A stretch of DNA of 64,000 nt from Castellaniella sp049673105 (GCF_049673105.1 NZ_JBATXG010000019.1:40782-104781), one strand, 5' to 3'. Shown: positions 35,812-44,058, counted from the first letter of the stretch. Notes: generated by a model not told the origin, from the letters alone. A program made the numbers and translations.

Positions 35812-36950
35812 AATTCATCGTGCTGGCCGTGCGCCGCATGCTGTCGGTCCTGGACTGGCCTTTGTTGATTCTGCTGGTGGTGATGGCCGTGGTCGGGATG
35901 GCGACCATGCATTCCGCCGTCGGCAACACAGATTGGCGTTTCGCCGATCAGCTGCGCAATTTTCTGATTGCCTTTGTCGCCATGTGGGCCGTTGCCTTGA
36001 TGCGCCCGAGTTTTATCATGCGCATGGCGCCCGTCCTGTATGTGGCCGGCGTGTTGCTCCTGGTGGCCGTGATGTTGTTTGGCGTCACCAGCAAGGGGGC
36101 GACGCGCTGGCTGGATCTCGGGATAGGGCGCATTCAGCCCTCGGAAATGATGAAGATCGCCGTGCCGCTGATGCTGGCCTGGTATTTTCAGCGCCAGTCC
36201 AGCGGGCAGTTCCGGGTGGCGGACTTTCTGGTGGCCGGGGTGCTGTTGCTGATCCCCGCCGCGCTGATCATCGAACAGCCGGATCTTGGGACGGCCTTGC
36301 TGGTGCTGGCCTCGGGATTCTGCGTCATTTATTTCGCCGGGCTGCCCTTCAAACTGCTGGTGCCCGTGGCGCTGGTAGTGATATTGGGTCTGGGGACGTT
36401 GGTGGCCTACGAAGACCAGATCTGCCAGCCGGATGTGGACTGGGTGGTGCTGCACGACTATCAGAAATACCGGGTCTGCGTGCTGTTGAACCCGGGGTCC
36501 GATCCCCTGGGCAAGGGGTTTCACACCATCCAGTCGATGATCGCCGTCGGCTCGGGCGGGGTGTATGGCAAGGGCTATATGCAGGGCACGCAGACGCACC
36601 TGGATTTCATTCCTGAACGCACGACCGACTTCATCTTTGCAGTGTTCGCCGAGGAATTTGGCCTGTATGGCGGCGTGATGCTGTTGCTGCTGTATGCCCT
36701 GATGGTCTTGCGCGGTCTGACGATCACGGTGCGTGCCCCAACCCAGTTCGGGCGTCTGCTGGGCGGGGCCATGTCCATGATGATGTTCGTCTACGTCTTC
36801 GTGAACATCGGGATGGTGACGGGCGTACTGCCCGTGGTCGGGGTGCCGTTGCCTTTCATGAGCTACGGCGGGACGGCCCTGATGACGCTGGGGGTGGCCT
36901 GCGGCCTGCTGATGGGCATCGGCGGGCATCAGCCGCGCTCGCCTGGATGA
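35808..36950 (+). CDS. rodA: RodA, SEDS-family peptidoglycan glycosyltransferase
   Basis: Polymerises lipid II into glycan strands for elongation. The 380-residue protein has about ten membrane segments. SEDS features are GATRWLDLGIGRIQPSEMMK (residues about 97-116), EQPDLGTALLVLASG, the large periplasmic loop LGKGFHTIQSMIAVGSGG, LDFIPERTTDFIFAVFAEEF containing the catalytic-region aspartate, and PLPFMSYGGTALMTLGVACG near the C-terminus. Its ATG lies in the mrdA stop (ATGA). It is the last gene of the rod-shape operon and converges with mutY 27 bases away. Confidence 0.96.
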   Translation: MKFIVLAVRRMLSVLDWPLLILLVVMAVVGMATMHSAVGNTDWRFADQLRNFLIAFVAMWAVALMRPSFIMRMAPVLYVAGVLLLVAVMLFGVTSKGATRWLDLGIGRIQPSEMMKIAVPLMLAWYFQRQSSGQFRVADFLVAGVLLLIPAALIIEQPDLGTALLVLASGFCVIYFAGLPFKLLVPVALVVILGLGTLVAYEDQICQPDVDWVVLHDYQKYRVCVLLNPGSDPLGKGFHTIQSMIAVGSGGVYGKGYMQGTQTHLDFIPERTTDFIFAVFAEEFGLYGGVMLLLLYALMVLRGLTITVRAPTQFGRLLGGAMSMMMFVYVFVNIGMVTGVLPVVGVPLPFMSYGGTALMTLGVACGLLMGIGGHQPRSPG

Positions 36951-36977
36951 CGTAACAGCACGCAGAGGCCGCACCGC

Positions 36978-38114
36978 TCAAAGGTGGGGCGGGTACAGGC
37001 CCAGCAGCAGGCGTGACAGCGGAGCGGGTTGGCCGATGTTCGGTAGCTGCGTCAGCGGTACCCAGGTGGACTCGCCCGACTGGTTCGGAATCACGGCTGG
37101 GTTGCGCGTTCGCGCCGGCTTGCCTGGCGCGGGATCAGGCGCTGCCGTGATCGGGATTGGGTGGGCCGATAGCGGTCCCTGCAGTTGGATGCGCACCGGC
37201 TGGATCAGCAGGCGGAAATGCGTGAAGACGTGTTCGATCGTCGCCAGTGTCTGTATTTGACTGGCGGCGGGGCGTTGTGGGCAGAGCGTGTCCAGCGTGG
37301 CGCGGTCGTCAAAGGTCGGCAGCGCCCACAGGCTGCCCCAGATACCGTCTGCGGGCCGGCGTTGCAACCAGAGATGGTCTTCGCATTCGATGATCGGCAT
37401 CCAGCAGCTATGCAGGGCCTGAGTGCGCCGAGGACGAGGGTTGGGCAGGGTGTCTTGCAGGCCTTGTTGCCGGGCGGCGCAATCCGCCGTCAGCGGGCAG
37501 CGCAGGCAGTCTGGTCGGGATCGGGTGCAGATGGCGGCCCCCAGGTCCATCTGCCCCTGGGTATACGCCCGCATGTCCAGATGATCGGGCGCCTGGTCCA
37601 GCCAGGCTTGGGCATGCGTCCAGAGCGCGCGGGTCATGGCGGTGCTGCCGGGGTCTCCGGCCAATGCCAGATAGCGGATCAGGACGCGGCGGACATTGCC
37701 GTCCAGAATGGGCGCGCGCTCGCCATGGGCAAAAGCAGCGATGGCGGCTGCCGTGGATCGACCGATGCCGGGTAGCGTTTCCAGCGAAGCGGCGTCGGGC
37801 GGGAATTGACCGCCGTGCGCATCGCGCACCAGCTGAGCGCAGCGGTGCAGATTCCGGGCGCGGGCATAGTAGCCCAGCCCGGCCCAAGCCTGCAGCACGG
37901 CGTCGGCAGGCGCATCGGCCAGCGCGGTCACCGTCGGGAATTTTTCCAGGAAGCGCAGGAAATACGGAATGACGGTCGCTGCCTGGGTTTGTTGCAGCAT
38001 GACTTCCGACAGCCAGATTCGGTATGGGTCGCGCGTATGCTGCCAGGGCAGTCCGTGACGGCCCGATTGTTTCTGCCAGGCCGCGATACGGGATGCTGGA
38101 TCTGACGCGTGCAT
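36978..38114 (-). CDS. mutY: A/G-specific adenine DNA glycosylase
   Basis: Removes adenine mispaired with 8-oxoguanine. The 378 residues include the catalytic Glu37 (WLSEVMLQQTQ), the helix-hairpin-helix ETLPGIGRSTAAAIAAFA, Asp138 in APILDGNVRRVL, and the 4Fe-4S cluster cysteines 196, 203, 206 and 212 (C-X6-C-X2-C-X5-C). A C-terminal NUDIX-like domain (WMPIIECEDHLWLQRRP, GIWGSLWALP) recognises 8-oxoG. Its ATG overlaps the ftsX stop by one base (TGATG), so it is probably expressed from the ftsEX transcript. Confidence 0.96.
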   Translation of the reverse strand: MHASDPASRIAAWQKQSGRHGLPWQHTRDPYRIWLSEVMLQQTQAATVIPYFLRFLEKFPTVTALADAPADAVLQAWAGLGYYARARNLHRCAQLVRDAHGGQFPPDAASLETLPGIGRSTAAAIAAFAHGERAPILDGNVRRVLIRYLALAGDPGSTAMTRALWTHAQAWLDQAPDHLDMRAYTQGQMDLGAAICTRSRPDCLRCPLTADCAARQQGLQDTLPNPRPRRTQALHSCWMPIIECEDHLWLQRRPADGIWGSLWALPTFDDRATLDTLCPQRPAASQIQTLATIEHVFTHFRLLIQPVRIQLQGPLSAHPIPITAAPDPAPGKPARTRNPAVIPNQSGESTWVPLTQLPNIGQPAPLSRLLLGLYPPHL

Positions 38115-39022
38115 CAGAATTGGGTATGTCGGGTCACCGACAGACGGGCAGCGATGGCCCCCAGCAAAATGATCAGAATGCCGGACAGCAGCAGATCAGA
38201 GGCGGCAGGCAGGTGTAGAGACCAGGAAATGCCGTAGCTTTGGGCGAACCGCCCCAACAGGGCATTCAGGGGCGTCATGGTCAGCCAGGCCAGCAGCAGG
38301 GCCAGCAGACTGGCGGCCAGGCCGGTCAGGGCGCCCAGATACAGAAAAGGGCGCCGCACGAAGGATTCCGTGGCGCCCACCAGGCGGGCTACCGCAATTT
38401 CCTCGCGCAGGGTCAGGGCTTGCAAACGGACGGTATTGAACACGGTGGCCAGCACCACCACGATGACGGCGATGGCCAGTAAACCCAGACCGACCCGGAC
38501 GAAGGACAGCAGGGATTCCAGGCGCCGCACCCATTCGCTGTCGAGCTGGACGTGGTCTACGCCCGGCCATTGCCGCCAGGCATCGGCGAGTGCGCGCGCT
38601 TGTTGAGCAGGGGCCTCGGAATCCTTCAGCGTCACGATCAGGGCATCGGGCAGCGGGTTGTCCGCCAAGGCGTCCAGCGCCTGCGCCCAGGCGGGGTCGG
38701 CCCGCAGTTGAGTCATGGCCTGGTCGCGCGGCAGCAGCCGGGCGTCCGCAATGTGGTCGCTGGCTTGATCCTGCAGGCGCTTGAGCAGTGCCTGCTGTTG
38801 ATCTGCGGATGTGCCGGGCGCCAGGAACAGGGTCAGTTCCGGGGCGACCGCCAGTTCTTTGGCCAGGGGTTGGCTGGATTGCAGCACCGCCGCGCCCAGG
38901 ATGGGGACAGCCAGCATCAGGGCGATGACGACGATGTTCGCCAGGGACGAAAAAGGGTGCAGGCGCAGTCGGCGCAGGGCGACTTGCAGCGCATAACGAT
39001 GGTGGCGCAGCCAGCGTGTCAT
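38114..39022 (-). CDS. ftsX: Cell division protein FtsX
   Basis: The membrane subunit of the FtsEX complex, which couples ATP hydrolysis to activation of septal peptidoglycan hydrolases. The 302 residues comprise an N-terminal membrane segment (SSLANIVVIALMLAVPILGA), a periplasmic domain (about residues 50-175) with the LKDSEAPAQQARALADAWR stretch, and three C-terminal membrane segments (VGLGLLAIAVIVVVLATVFN and two more). The ftsE stop and this ATG overlap as ATGA. Confidence 0.95.
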   Translation of the reverse strand: MTRWLRHHRYALQVALRRLRLHPFSSLANIVVIALMLAVPILGAAVLQSSQPLAKELAVAPELTLFLAPGTSADQQQALLKRLQDQASDHIADARLLPRDQAMTQLRADPAWAQALDALADNPLPDALIVTLKDSEAPAQQARALADAWRQWPGVDHVQLDSEWVRRLESLLSFVRVGLGLLAIAVIVVVLATVFNTVRLQALTLREEIAVARLVGATESFVRRPFLYLGALTGLAASLLALLLAWLTMTPLNALLGRFAQSYGISWSLHLPAASDLLLSGILIILLGAIAARLSVTRHTQF

Positions 39023-39690
39023 GTGGGAACTCCGGGCAGATCCGTGAAGCGACCGCCCTCGATGTGCAGAGTGCGTTGGGCGTAGCGCGCCATCAGCGCG
39101 GTATCGTGCGAGGCGATCAGCGTTGTGACCCCCACCTGATTGAAGTCGCGAAAGACATCCATGATGTGTGTGGCGCTGTCATGGTCCAGATTGGCGGTGG
39201 GTTCGTCGGCGATCAGGATCGCCGGTCGCCCGACGATGGCGCGTGCGATGGCCAGCCGCTGCTGTTCGCCGCCGGACAATTCGATGGGTAGCATGGTTTC
39301 CTTGCCGCGCAGGCCGACTTTTTCCAAAGCGGCGCGAGCCCGCGTGGTGGCCCTGTCGGATTCCAGGCCCTGCACGGCCAGGGGCAGCAGGACATTGTCG
39401 AAGGCATGACGGTCGAACAGCAGATGGGCGTCCTGCAGAATCAGGCCGACGGTGCGGCGCAGATAGGGCAGGGTACGAGAGGACAGCCGGTCGATGCGGT
39501 GACCGTTGACTGTGACCGCGCCTCGGCTGGCTGGTTCCAGGCCGCCCATCAGTTTCAGCAGGGTGGATTTACCCGCCCCGGACGGGCCAGAGACGAAAAT
39601 GAATTCTCCCGCTTCGATGCGGAAGTTGACGTCGGCCAGGATGTTGCGGCCTCGTCCGTAGGATTTGAAGACGTGCTGGAATTCGATCAT
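39019..39690 (-). CDS. ftsE: Cell division ATP-binding protein FtsE
   Basis: The cytoplasmic ATPase of FtsEX. The 223 residues have Walker A GPSGAGKST at 35-43, LILQDAHLLFDRHAFDNV around the Q-loop, the signature ELSGGEQQRLAIARAIVGRP, Walker B ILIADEPTANLD, and the H-loop TLIASHD. It is first in the order ftsE-ftsX-mutY, with overlapping stop/start codons throughout. A 174-base divergent spacer separates it from the OmpA-type lipoprotein gene. Confidence 0.95.
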   Translation of the reverse strand: MIEFQHVFKSYGRGRNILADVNFRIEAGEFIFVSGPSGAGKSTLLKLMGGLEPASRGAVTVNGHRIDRLSSRTLPYLRRTVGLILQDAHLLFDRHAFDNVLLPLAVQGLESDRATTRARAALEKVGLRGKETMLPIELSGGEQQRLAIARAIVGRPAILIADEPTANLDHDSATHIMDVFRDFNQVGVTTLIASHDTALMARYAQRTLHIEGGRFTDLPGVPT

Positions 39691-39864
39691 GGGGTCTCTG
39701 TGCCTGGTCCCGGCGCTTGTTGGTCCCGATTGTATTCCGTGTCGCCGGCCTGGATGGCGGGTTCTCTGCCTGAGCGACGAAAAGCCAGATTTGCAACGAA
39801 CACTTACAACCGAGCAGATACATCCTGCTACGCTAGTTGAACCATCAATAATCAGGAGGATGCT

Positions 39865-40518
39865 ATGGCGACAACAAGGTATTTTGCTACCCGCGTAGCG
39901 GCGGTCGGGATGCTGGCCATGTTAACGGCTTGCGCCAATGTGACTCCGCAAGGCCAAAACACAGCGGTGGGAGCGGGAGCCGGGGCGGCCATCGGCGCAG
40001 GGCTGGGGGCTTTGATCGGGGGCAGCAGCCACGGTGCGTTGGTCGGTGCGGGGATCGGTTCCGTTGTGGGCGGGGTGGTTGGCTACAACTGGAAGGCCAT
40101 CAAAGGAGATGTGGAAAAGTCCGGTGCATCCGGTTTGGGGGTAGCGGTGATCGAAATGCCTGATGGCACGCTGAAGGTCAATATTCCCAGCAATGTGTCG
40201 TTCGATACGAACAAGTCCGTGCTGAAACCGGAATTGCTGCCGGTGCTCGACAGTGTGGCGCGTGCTTTGAACCAGCACCCGGAACTGAGGGCCAAGGCGA
40301 TTGGTTATACGGATGCTTCAGGGTCGGATGCGATCAATATGCCTTTGTCGCAGCGCCGGGCGGGCGCGGTCACGCAATATCTGGCGGGCCAAGGCGTCGC
40401 GCCGGGTCGTTTGACGGCGGAAGGCCAGGGGTCGGCGAATCCGGTGGGCGACAATAATACGGCGGCGGGCAAGGCGCTGAACCGGCGGGTGGAATTGTTC
40501 CTGTACGCGGTGAAGTAA
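39865..40518 (+). CDS. OmpA-family outer-membrane lipoprotein (YiaD-like)
   Basis: A 217-residue predicted lipoprotein. The signal peptide ends in the lipobox LTAC with the lipidated Cys at 23. Residues about 35-75 form a glycine/alanine-zipper segment (GAGAGAAIGAGLGALIGG and a second Gly-rich run) that may cross or contact the membrane. The C-terminal OmpA domain (about 110-217) binds peptidoglycan and shows VSFDTNKSVLKPELLPVLD, IGYTDASGSDAINMPLSQRR and NRRVELFL. An AGGAGG site precedes the ATG. It probably anchors the outer membrane to the wall; the precise function is unknown. Confidence 0.9.
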   Translation: MATTRYFATRVAAVGMLAMLTACANVTPQGQNTAVGAGAGAAIGAGLGALIGGSSHGALVGAGIGSVVGGVVGYNWKAIKGDVEKSGASGLGVAVIEMPDGTLKVNIPSNVSFDTNKSVLKPELLPVLDSVARALNQHPELRAKAIGYTDASGSDAINMPLSQRRAGAVTQYLAGQGVAPGRLTAEGQGSANPVGDNNTAAGKALNRRVELFLYAVK

Positions 40519-40533
40519 GGCTGGTTCTTAAGT

Positions 40534-40576
40534 CGCCTGGGGGGGGCCATGCCCCCTCTGCCGACTGTGCCAGGCG
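40534..40576. terminator. Nested hairpin between OmpA-type gene and thiC
   Basis: An outer stem CGCCTGG (40534-40540) / CCAGGCG (40570-40576) encloses an inner GGGGGC-CAT-GCCCCC hairpin (40542-40556). Both are perfect. It lies in the 84-base spacer between two converging genes and most likely ends transcription from both sides. A good T-run is absent. Confidence 0.5.
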
Positions 40577-40602
40577 GCCCCTTCAAAGAAATACCAGAGC
40601 CA

Positions 40603-42516
40603 TCACGCCTTCTGATACACCTCCGCCCCCTGCGCAATGAACTCTGCTGATTTTGCTGCCATTCCCTGCGCTAAGGCGGTGGCCTCGTCCAGGCCGTTTT
40701 CCTTCGCATAATCCCGCACATCCTGCGAAATCTTCATGCTGCAGAACTTCGGCCCGCACATCGAACAAAAGTGCGCCACCTTCATCGAATCCTTGGGCAG
40801 CGTCTCGTCGTGAAAGGCGCGGGCCGTGTCCGGGTCCAGGCCCAGATTGAACTGATCTTCCCAGCGGAACTCGAAACGCGCCTTGGACAGCGCATTGTCA
40901 CGGATCGCCGCGCCTGGATGACCCTTGGCCAGATCGGCTGCGTGCGCCGCGATCTTGTACGTGATGATCCCGTCCTTCACGTCCTGCTTGTTGGGCAAGC
41001 CCAGGTGTTCCTTGGGCGTCACGTAGCACAGCATCGCCGTGCCGTACCAGCCGATCAGCGCCGCGCCGATGCCTGATGTGATGTGGTCGTAGCCGGGGGC
41101 GATGTCCGTGGTCAGCGGCCCCAGGGTGTAGAACGGCGCCTCATGGCAGTGCTTCAGCTGCAGATCCATGTTTTCGCGGATCATCTGCATTGGCACGTGG
41201 CCGGGGCCTTCGATCATCACCTGCACATCGTGTTTCCAGGCCACCTGGGTCAGCTCGCCCAGGGTGCGCAGTTCCGCGAATTGGGCTTCGTCGTTGGCGT
41301 CGTAACCCGAGCCAGGGCGCAGACCGTCTCCCAGGGAAAAGCTGACGTCGTAGGCCTTCATGATCTCGCAGATATCTTCGAAGCGCTCGTACAGGAAACT
41401 TTCCTTGTGGTGTGCCAGGCACCATTTGGCCATGATCGAACCGCCGCGTGACACGATCCCGGTCATGCGGCTGGCCGTCATCGGCACGAAGGGCAGACGC
41501 ACCCCGGCGTGGATGGTGAAATAGTCCACACCCTGCTCGGCCTGTTCGATCAGGGTGTCGCGGAAGATCTCCCAGTTCAGTTCCTCGGCAACCCCACCGA
41601 CCTTTTCCAGGGCCTGGTAGATCGGCACCGTGCCGATGGGCACCGGCGAATTGCGGATGATCCATTCGCGCGTTTCGTGAATGTGCTTGCCGGTGGACAG
41701 GTCCATCACCGTGTCGCCGCCCCAGCGGATCGCCCAGGTCATTTTCTCGACTTCTTCGCTGATGTCAGAGCGGATCGCCGAATTGCCGATATTGGCATTG
41801 ACCTTGACCAGGAAGTTGCGGCCAATGGCCATGGGTTCCACTTCGGGGTGGTTGATGTTGGCGGGAATGATGGCGCGGCCCAGCGCGATCTCCTGGCGTA
41901 CGAAGTCTGCGGTGATGGTGTGCGGGATGGCTGCGCCGAAAGATTGCCCAGGATGCTGGCGGGTCAGGCGCTCGGCCAGGCGGTTTCCTTCCGGGCCGCT
42001 GTCGCGCAAGCTTTCCACGTAGTGCGCGCGGCGCAGGTTTTCGCGGATGGCGACGAATTCCATTTCGGGCGTCACGATGCCGCGTCGCGCATAGTGCATC
42101 TGCGTCACATTGGCGCCGGGGCGGGCGCGGCGCGGGGCGCGGGTGCGGGTAAAGCGCAGGGCGTCGAGCTCTGGATCGGATTGGCGGGCGCGGCCGTATT
42201 GGCTGCTCAGGCCATCTAGCGTTTCCGTATCCTGGCGCTCCAGAATCCAGGGCAGGCGGGGGGTATCAAGGCCCTGCCGGATGTCGATGGTGACGTCCGG
42301 GTCGGTGTAGGGGCCGCTGGTATCGTAGACCGTCAGGGGCGGATTGCTTTCACCCCCGAACAGCGTGGGCGTGTCGTCCTGCTGGATTTCCCGGAACGGG
42401 ACGCGGATGTCCGGGCGGGAGCCCGTTTCATAGATCTTGCGGGAAGCCGGCAAGGGCTGGATGGCGGCGTTGTCGACCGTGGCCTGAGTGGCGAAAAACT
42501 GAGGATTGGTAGTCAA
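40603..42516 (-). CDS. thiC: Phosphomethylpyrimidine synthase
   Basis: A radical-SAM enzyme that rearranges aminoimidazole ribotide to HMP-phosphate for thiamine synthesis. The 637-residue length fits. The 4Fe-4S-binding C-X2-C-X4-C appears in CSMCGPKFCSM at the C-terminus, and FTIHAGVRL, RGGSIMAKWCL, SFSLGDGLRPG and MIEGPGHVPM are all present. The start is a TTG at 42514-42516 (TTNPQFFATQ) with TGGAG eight bases upstream; the frame continues upstream but those residues lie in the riboswitch. The gene is controlled by the TPP riboswitch in its leader. Confidence 0.96.
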   Translation of the reverse strand: MTTNPQFFATQATVDNAAIQPLPASRKIYETGSRPDIRVPFREIQQDDTPTLFGGESNPPLTVYDTSGPYTDPDVTIDIRQGLDTPRLPWILERQDTETLDGLSSQYGRARQSDPELDALRFTRTRAPRRARPGANVTQMHYARRGIVTPEMEFVAIRENLRRAHYVESLRDSGPEGNRLAERLTRQHPGQSFGAAIPHTITADFVRQEIALGRAIIPANINHPEVEPMAIGRNFLVKVNANIGNSAIRSDISEEVEKMTWAIRWGGDTVMDLSTGKHIHETREWIIRNSPVPIGTVPIYQALEKVGGVAEELNWEIFRDTLIEQAEQGVDYFTIHAGVRLPFVPMTASRMTGIVSRGGSIMAKWCLAHHKESFLYERFEDICEIMKAYDVSFSLGDGLRPGSGYDANDEAQFAELRTLGELTQVAWKHDVQVMIEGPGHVPMQMIRENMDLQLKHCHEAPFYTLGPLTTDIAPGYDHITSGIGAALIGWYGTAMLCYVTPKEHLGLPNKQDVKDGIITYKIAAHAADLAKGHPGAAIRDNALSKARFEFRWEDQFNLGLDPDTARAFHDETLPKDSMKVAHFCSMCGPKFCSMKISQDVRDYAKENGLDEATALAQGMAAKSAEFIAQGAEVYQKA

Positions 42517-42534
42517 GAGGAAGCTCCAGGTTCG

Positions 42535-42558
42535 AAAAATTTCGGAAATGGAGCCGAA
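42535..42558 (-). terminator. Candidate intrinsic terminator of the thiC expression platform
   Basis: Read leftward, TTCGG, an eight-base loop and CCGAA are followed by AATTTTT. This lies between the TPP aptamer and the TTG start of thiC, where a ligand-controlled terminator would be expected. The stem is only five base pairs, so translational control is an alternative. Confidence 0.4.
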
Positions 42559-42602
42559 TCGGGGAGGACGGAAAGCGCGTTCCGGGGAAAGGCTGGACAC
42601 CG

Positions 42603-42690
42603 CGCACGCTCCCAGCATCGGCATTATCCGTACTGGTACGAAGGGTGTTTCTCAACCTGACGGCTGTGCCGTCGAGTACCCCTGCGAAGA
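42603..42690 (-). ncRNA. TPP riboswitch (THI element) upstream of thiC
   Basis: The leftward strand reads a THI box: CAGGGGTACTCG at the 5' side, then CAGGTTGAGA for the conserved CUGAGA core, ACACCCTTCGTACC for the ACCCUU..GAACC part, GGATAATGCCGATGC for the GGAUAAUGCC element, and GCTGGGAGCG at the 3' side. These occur in the canonical order and spacing. Thiamine diphosphate binding should switch thiC off. The aptamer ends about 90 bases before the start codon. A TATACT -10-like hexamer lies just upstream at 42696-42701. Confidence 0.93.
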
Positions 42691-42742
42691 CTTGCAGTAT
42701 AAGGGGATGATTGCAGGCCGGCCAGTGCCGATCCTGGAATAA

Positions 42743-43114
42743 TCAGTATTTGGGGGAAGCCATCAGGCTGTCGATCAGGGCTGAGACCGTGGTTTCCACG
42801 GTCTGCCTGTCCTTGGGCTTCAGCGACCAGAACACATGAGGTTCTATCGAGGGAAATGGCCAGGGCGCCGCGTGTTCGTGCATGGTCGCCAGGTCGCTGG
42901 GCGCCGGTTCCGCAGTGCCTTCGCCGCGGCTGAGCCAATAGATGTCCACGGACAGGGTCTGGGCCAGATTCAGCAATTTCTTGGGGGATTGGCGGCTGCC
43001 ATTTTCGTAGCTGGAAATGGCGCTTTGCGACAGGCCGCAAGCGTGCGCCAGCTGAGCCTGGGATAGGCCGCGCTTGATCCGGGTCTGTCGCAATCGTTCG
43101 CCAAAGGTCTTCAC
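42743..43114 (-). CDS. XRE-family helix-turn-helix regulator
   Basis: A 123-residue protein with a Cro/C1-type HTH at residues about 5-60 (ERLRQTRIKRGLSQAQLAHACGLSQSAISSYENG in outline, with LSQSAISSYENG as the recognition part) and a C-terminal tail of unknown fold. The sequence SVDIYWLSRGEG after the HTH is common in prophage-like and stand-alone XRE repressors. It diverges from the degenerate response regulator at 43280 across a 165-base AT-rich spacer holding a 30-base dyad that may be its operator. No phage genes lie nearby. The regulon is unknown. Confidence 0.88.
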   Translation of the reverse strand: MKTFGERLRQTRIKRGLSQAQLAHACGLSQSAISSYENGSRQSPKKLLNLAQTLSVDIYWLSRGEGTAEPAPSDLATMHEHAAPWPFPSIEPHVFWSLKPKDRQTVETTVSALIDSLMASPKY

Positions 43115-43141
43115 GCACCCATTGGACTAAAAACGACCAGT

Positions 43142-43171
43142 ACATTGGTGATCATGATTGATTACTAATGT
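43142..43171. promoter_or_regulatory. 30-base imperfect dyad, candidate operator
   Basis: The half-sites ACATTGGTGATCA and TGATTACTAATGT are inverted copies differing at two of 13 positions, around a four-base centre. The dyad overlaps AT-rich promoter-like sequence between the XRE gene and the response-regulator-like gene. It is the best operator candidate in the window; the XRE protein, the divergent regulator, or both may bind it. Confidence 0.55.
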
Positions 43172-43279
43172 AATAATAAGCACTAAATCAATGCTGAACA
43201 CATTGCAGCCCAAGGCATCATGGATGATGCTGTCGAGATCGCCGTTGCATGTCGATTTGCCACAGGAGAATACATCGTG

Positions 43280-44011
43280 ATGACTGACAAGGCCGTCTGG
43301 GTATTGGCGCCGACAGACAGCGATTGGACACGATGTCTGGCCTCCAGCGTTTGCCGGATGCAGCTGTTTCCCGAATCCGCTGCTTTGCAGAAGCGGTTGA
43401 TTCAGGGGGGCCAGCCACCCGACGCGCTGGTGCTGCTGGCGGATGTGGCCTCCAACTGCCGGGGTGCGCAATCCACCCGCGCGGTGTGGCCAGACCTGAT
43501 CATGGTGGCCTGGCATGGCCAGCCGGTGGGGCCCGAACAAGCCGCCTTGTTGGCCTGTGGGGTGGATTATGTCTTGCGTCCGGATGATCCTCACACGCTG
43601 CTGGTCTCGGTGCTGTTGGCGCTGGATTATCGGCGCGCGCGCTTCGGCCCGGATGTCCAGCCCCGTCCCTTTGCGCAGCTGAGCCAGGCGGGCGCAGATC
43701 TGCATATCGGGCCGTGGCGTCTGATGGATCAGGGATGGAGCCTGGGGTACGAGGGCGCGGGGGCGCTGCATCTGACGGTATCGGAACGCGCCCTTCTGTT
43801 ATGCCTATTCGAGGCGCCCGGCCATGTGGCCAGTCATGCGGATCTGATCGCCGCCGTGCTGCAGGTCTGGCAACCGCGCCAAAGAGCCCGCATCCGCGAC
43901 CCCCGCTGCCGCAGCATCATCAGCCGCTTGCGGCTGCGAGCTTGCGACGCCGGCATGCCGGCGCCACCTGTCGAGTCATTGCGGGATTTTGGCTATGCCT
44001 GGGCGCTGTGA
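43280..44011 (+). CDS. Response-regulator-like protein: degenerate receiver plus OmpR-type winged helix
   Basis: A protein of about 243 residues. The N-terminal half (1-125) resembles a receiver fold (VWVLAPTDSDWTRCL, PDALVLLADVASN, GVDYVLRPDDPHTLL), but the conserved lysine of receivers appears as Arg in YVLRPDD, and the acidic pair and phosphorylation-site spacing do not match well. The C-terminal part (about 150-243) is an OmpR/PhoB winged helix: LHLTVSERALLLCLFEAPGH, then a recognition-helix part RCRSIISRLRLR and the closing wing SLRDFGYAWAL. GTG at 43277 is an alternative start, since AGGAGA lies 8-11 bases upstream. There is no adjacent histidine kinase, so phosphorylation-independent action is likely. 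Confidence 0.75.
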   Translation: MTDKAVWVLAPTDSDWTRCLASSVCRMQLFPESAALQKRLIQGGQPPDALVLLADVASNCRGAQSTRAVWPDLIMVAWHGQPVGPEQAALLACGVDYVLRPDDPHTLLVSVLLALDYRRARFGPDVQPRPFAQLSQAGADLHIGPWRLMDQGWSLGYEGAGALHLTVSERALLLCLFEAPGHVASHADLIAAVLQVWQPRQRARIRDPRCRSIISRLRLRACDAGMPAPPVESLRDFGYAWAL

Positions 44012-44019
44012 TGCGCCCG

Positions 44020-44046
44020 CCGGCGGCGTCGTGGTAACGCCGCCGG
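44020..44046. terminator. 10-bp perfect hairpin between convergent genes
   Basis: CCGGCGGCGT and ACGCCGCCGG flank a seven-base loop, in the 47-base spacer between the response-regulator-like gene (rightward) and dadA (leftward). Position and stability suggest a bidirectional terminator, although no T-run is present. Confidence 0.5.
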
Positions 44047-44058
44047 GTCTGGACGGGC

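Noticed and set aside
42517..42624. N-terminal extension of thiC to an upstream ATG
   Set aside because: The extension would translate through the riboswitch platform and aptamer end, whereas the TTG at 42514-42516 has a ribosome site and a family-typical N-terminus.
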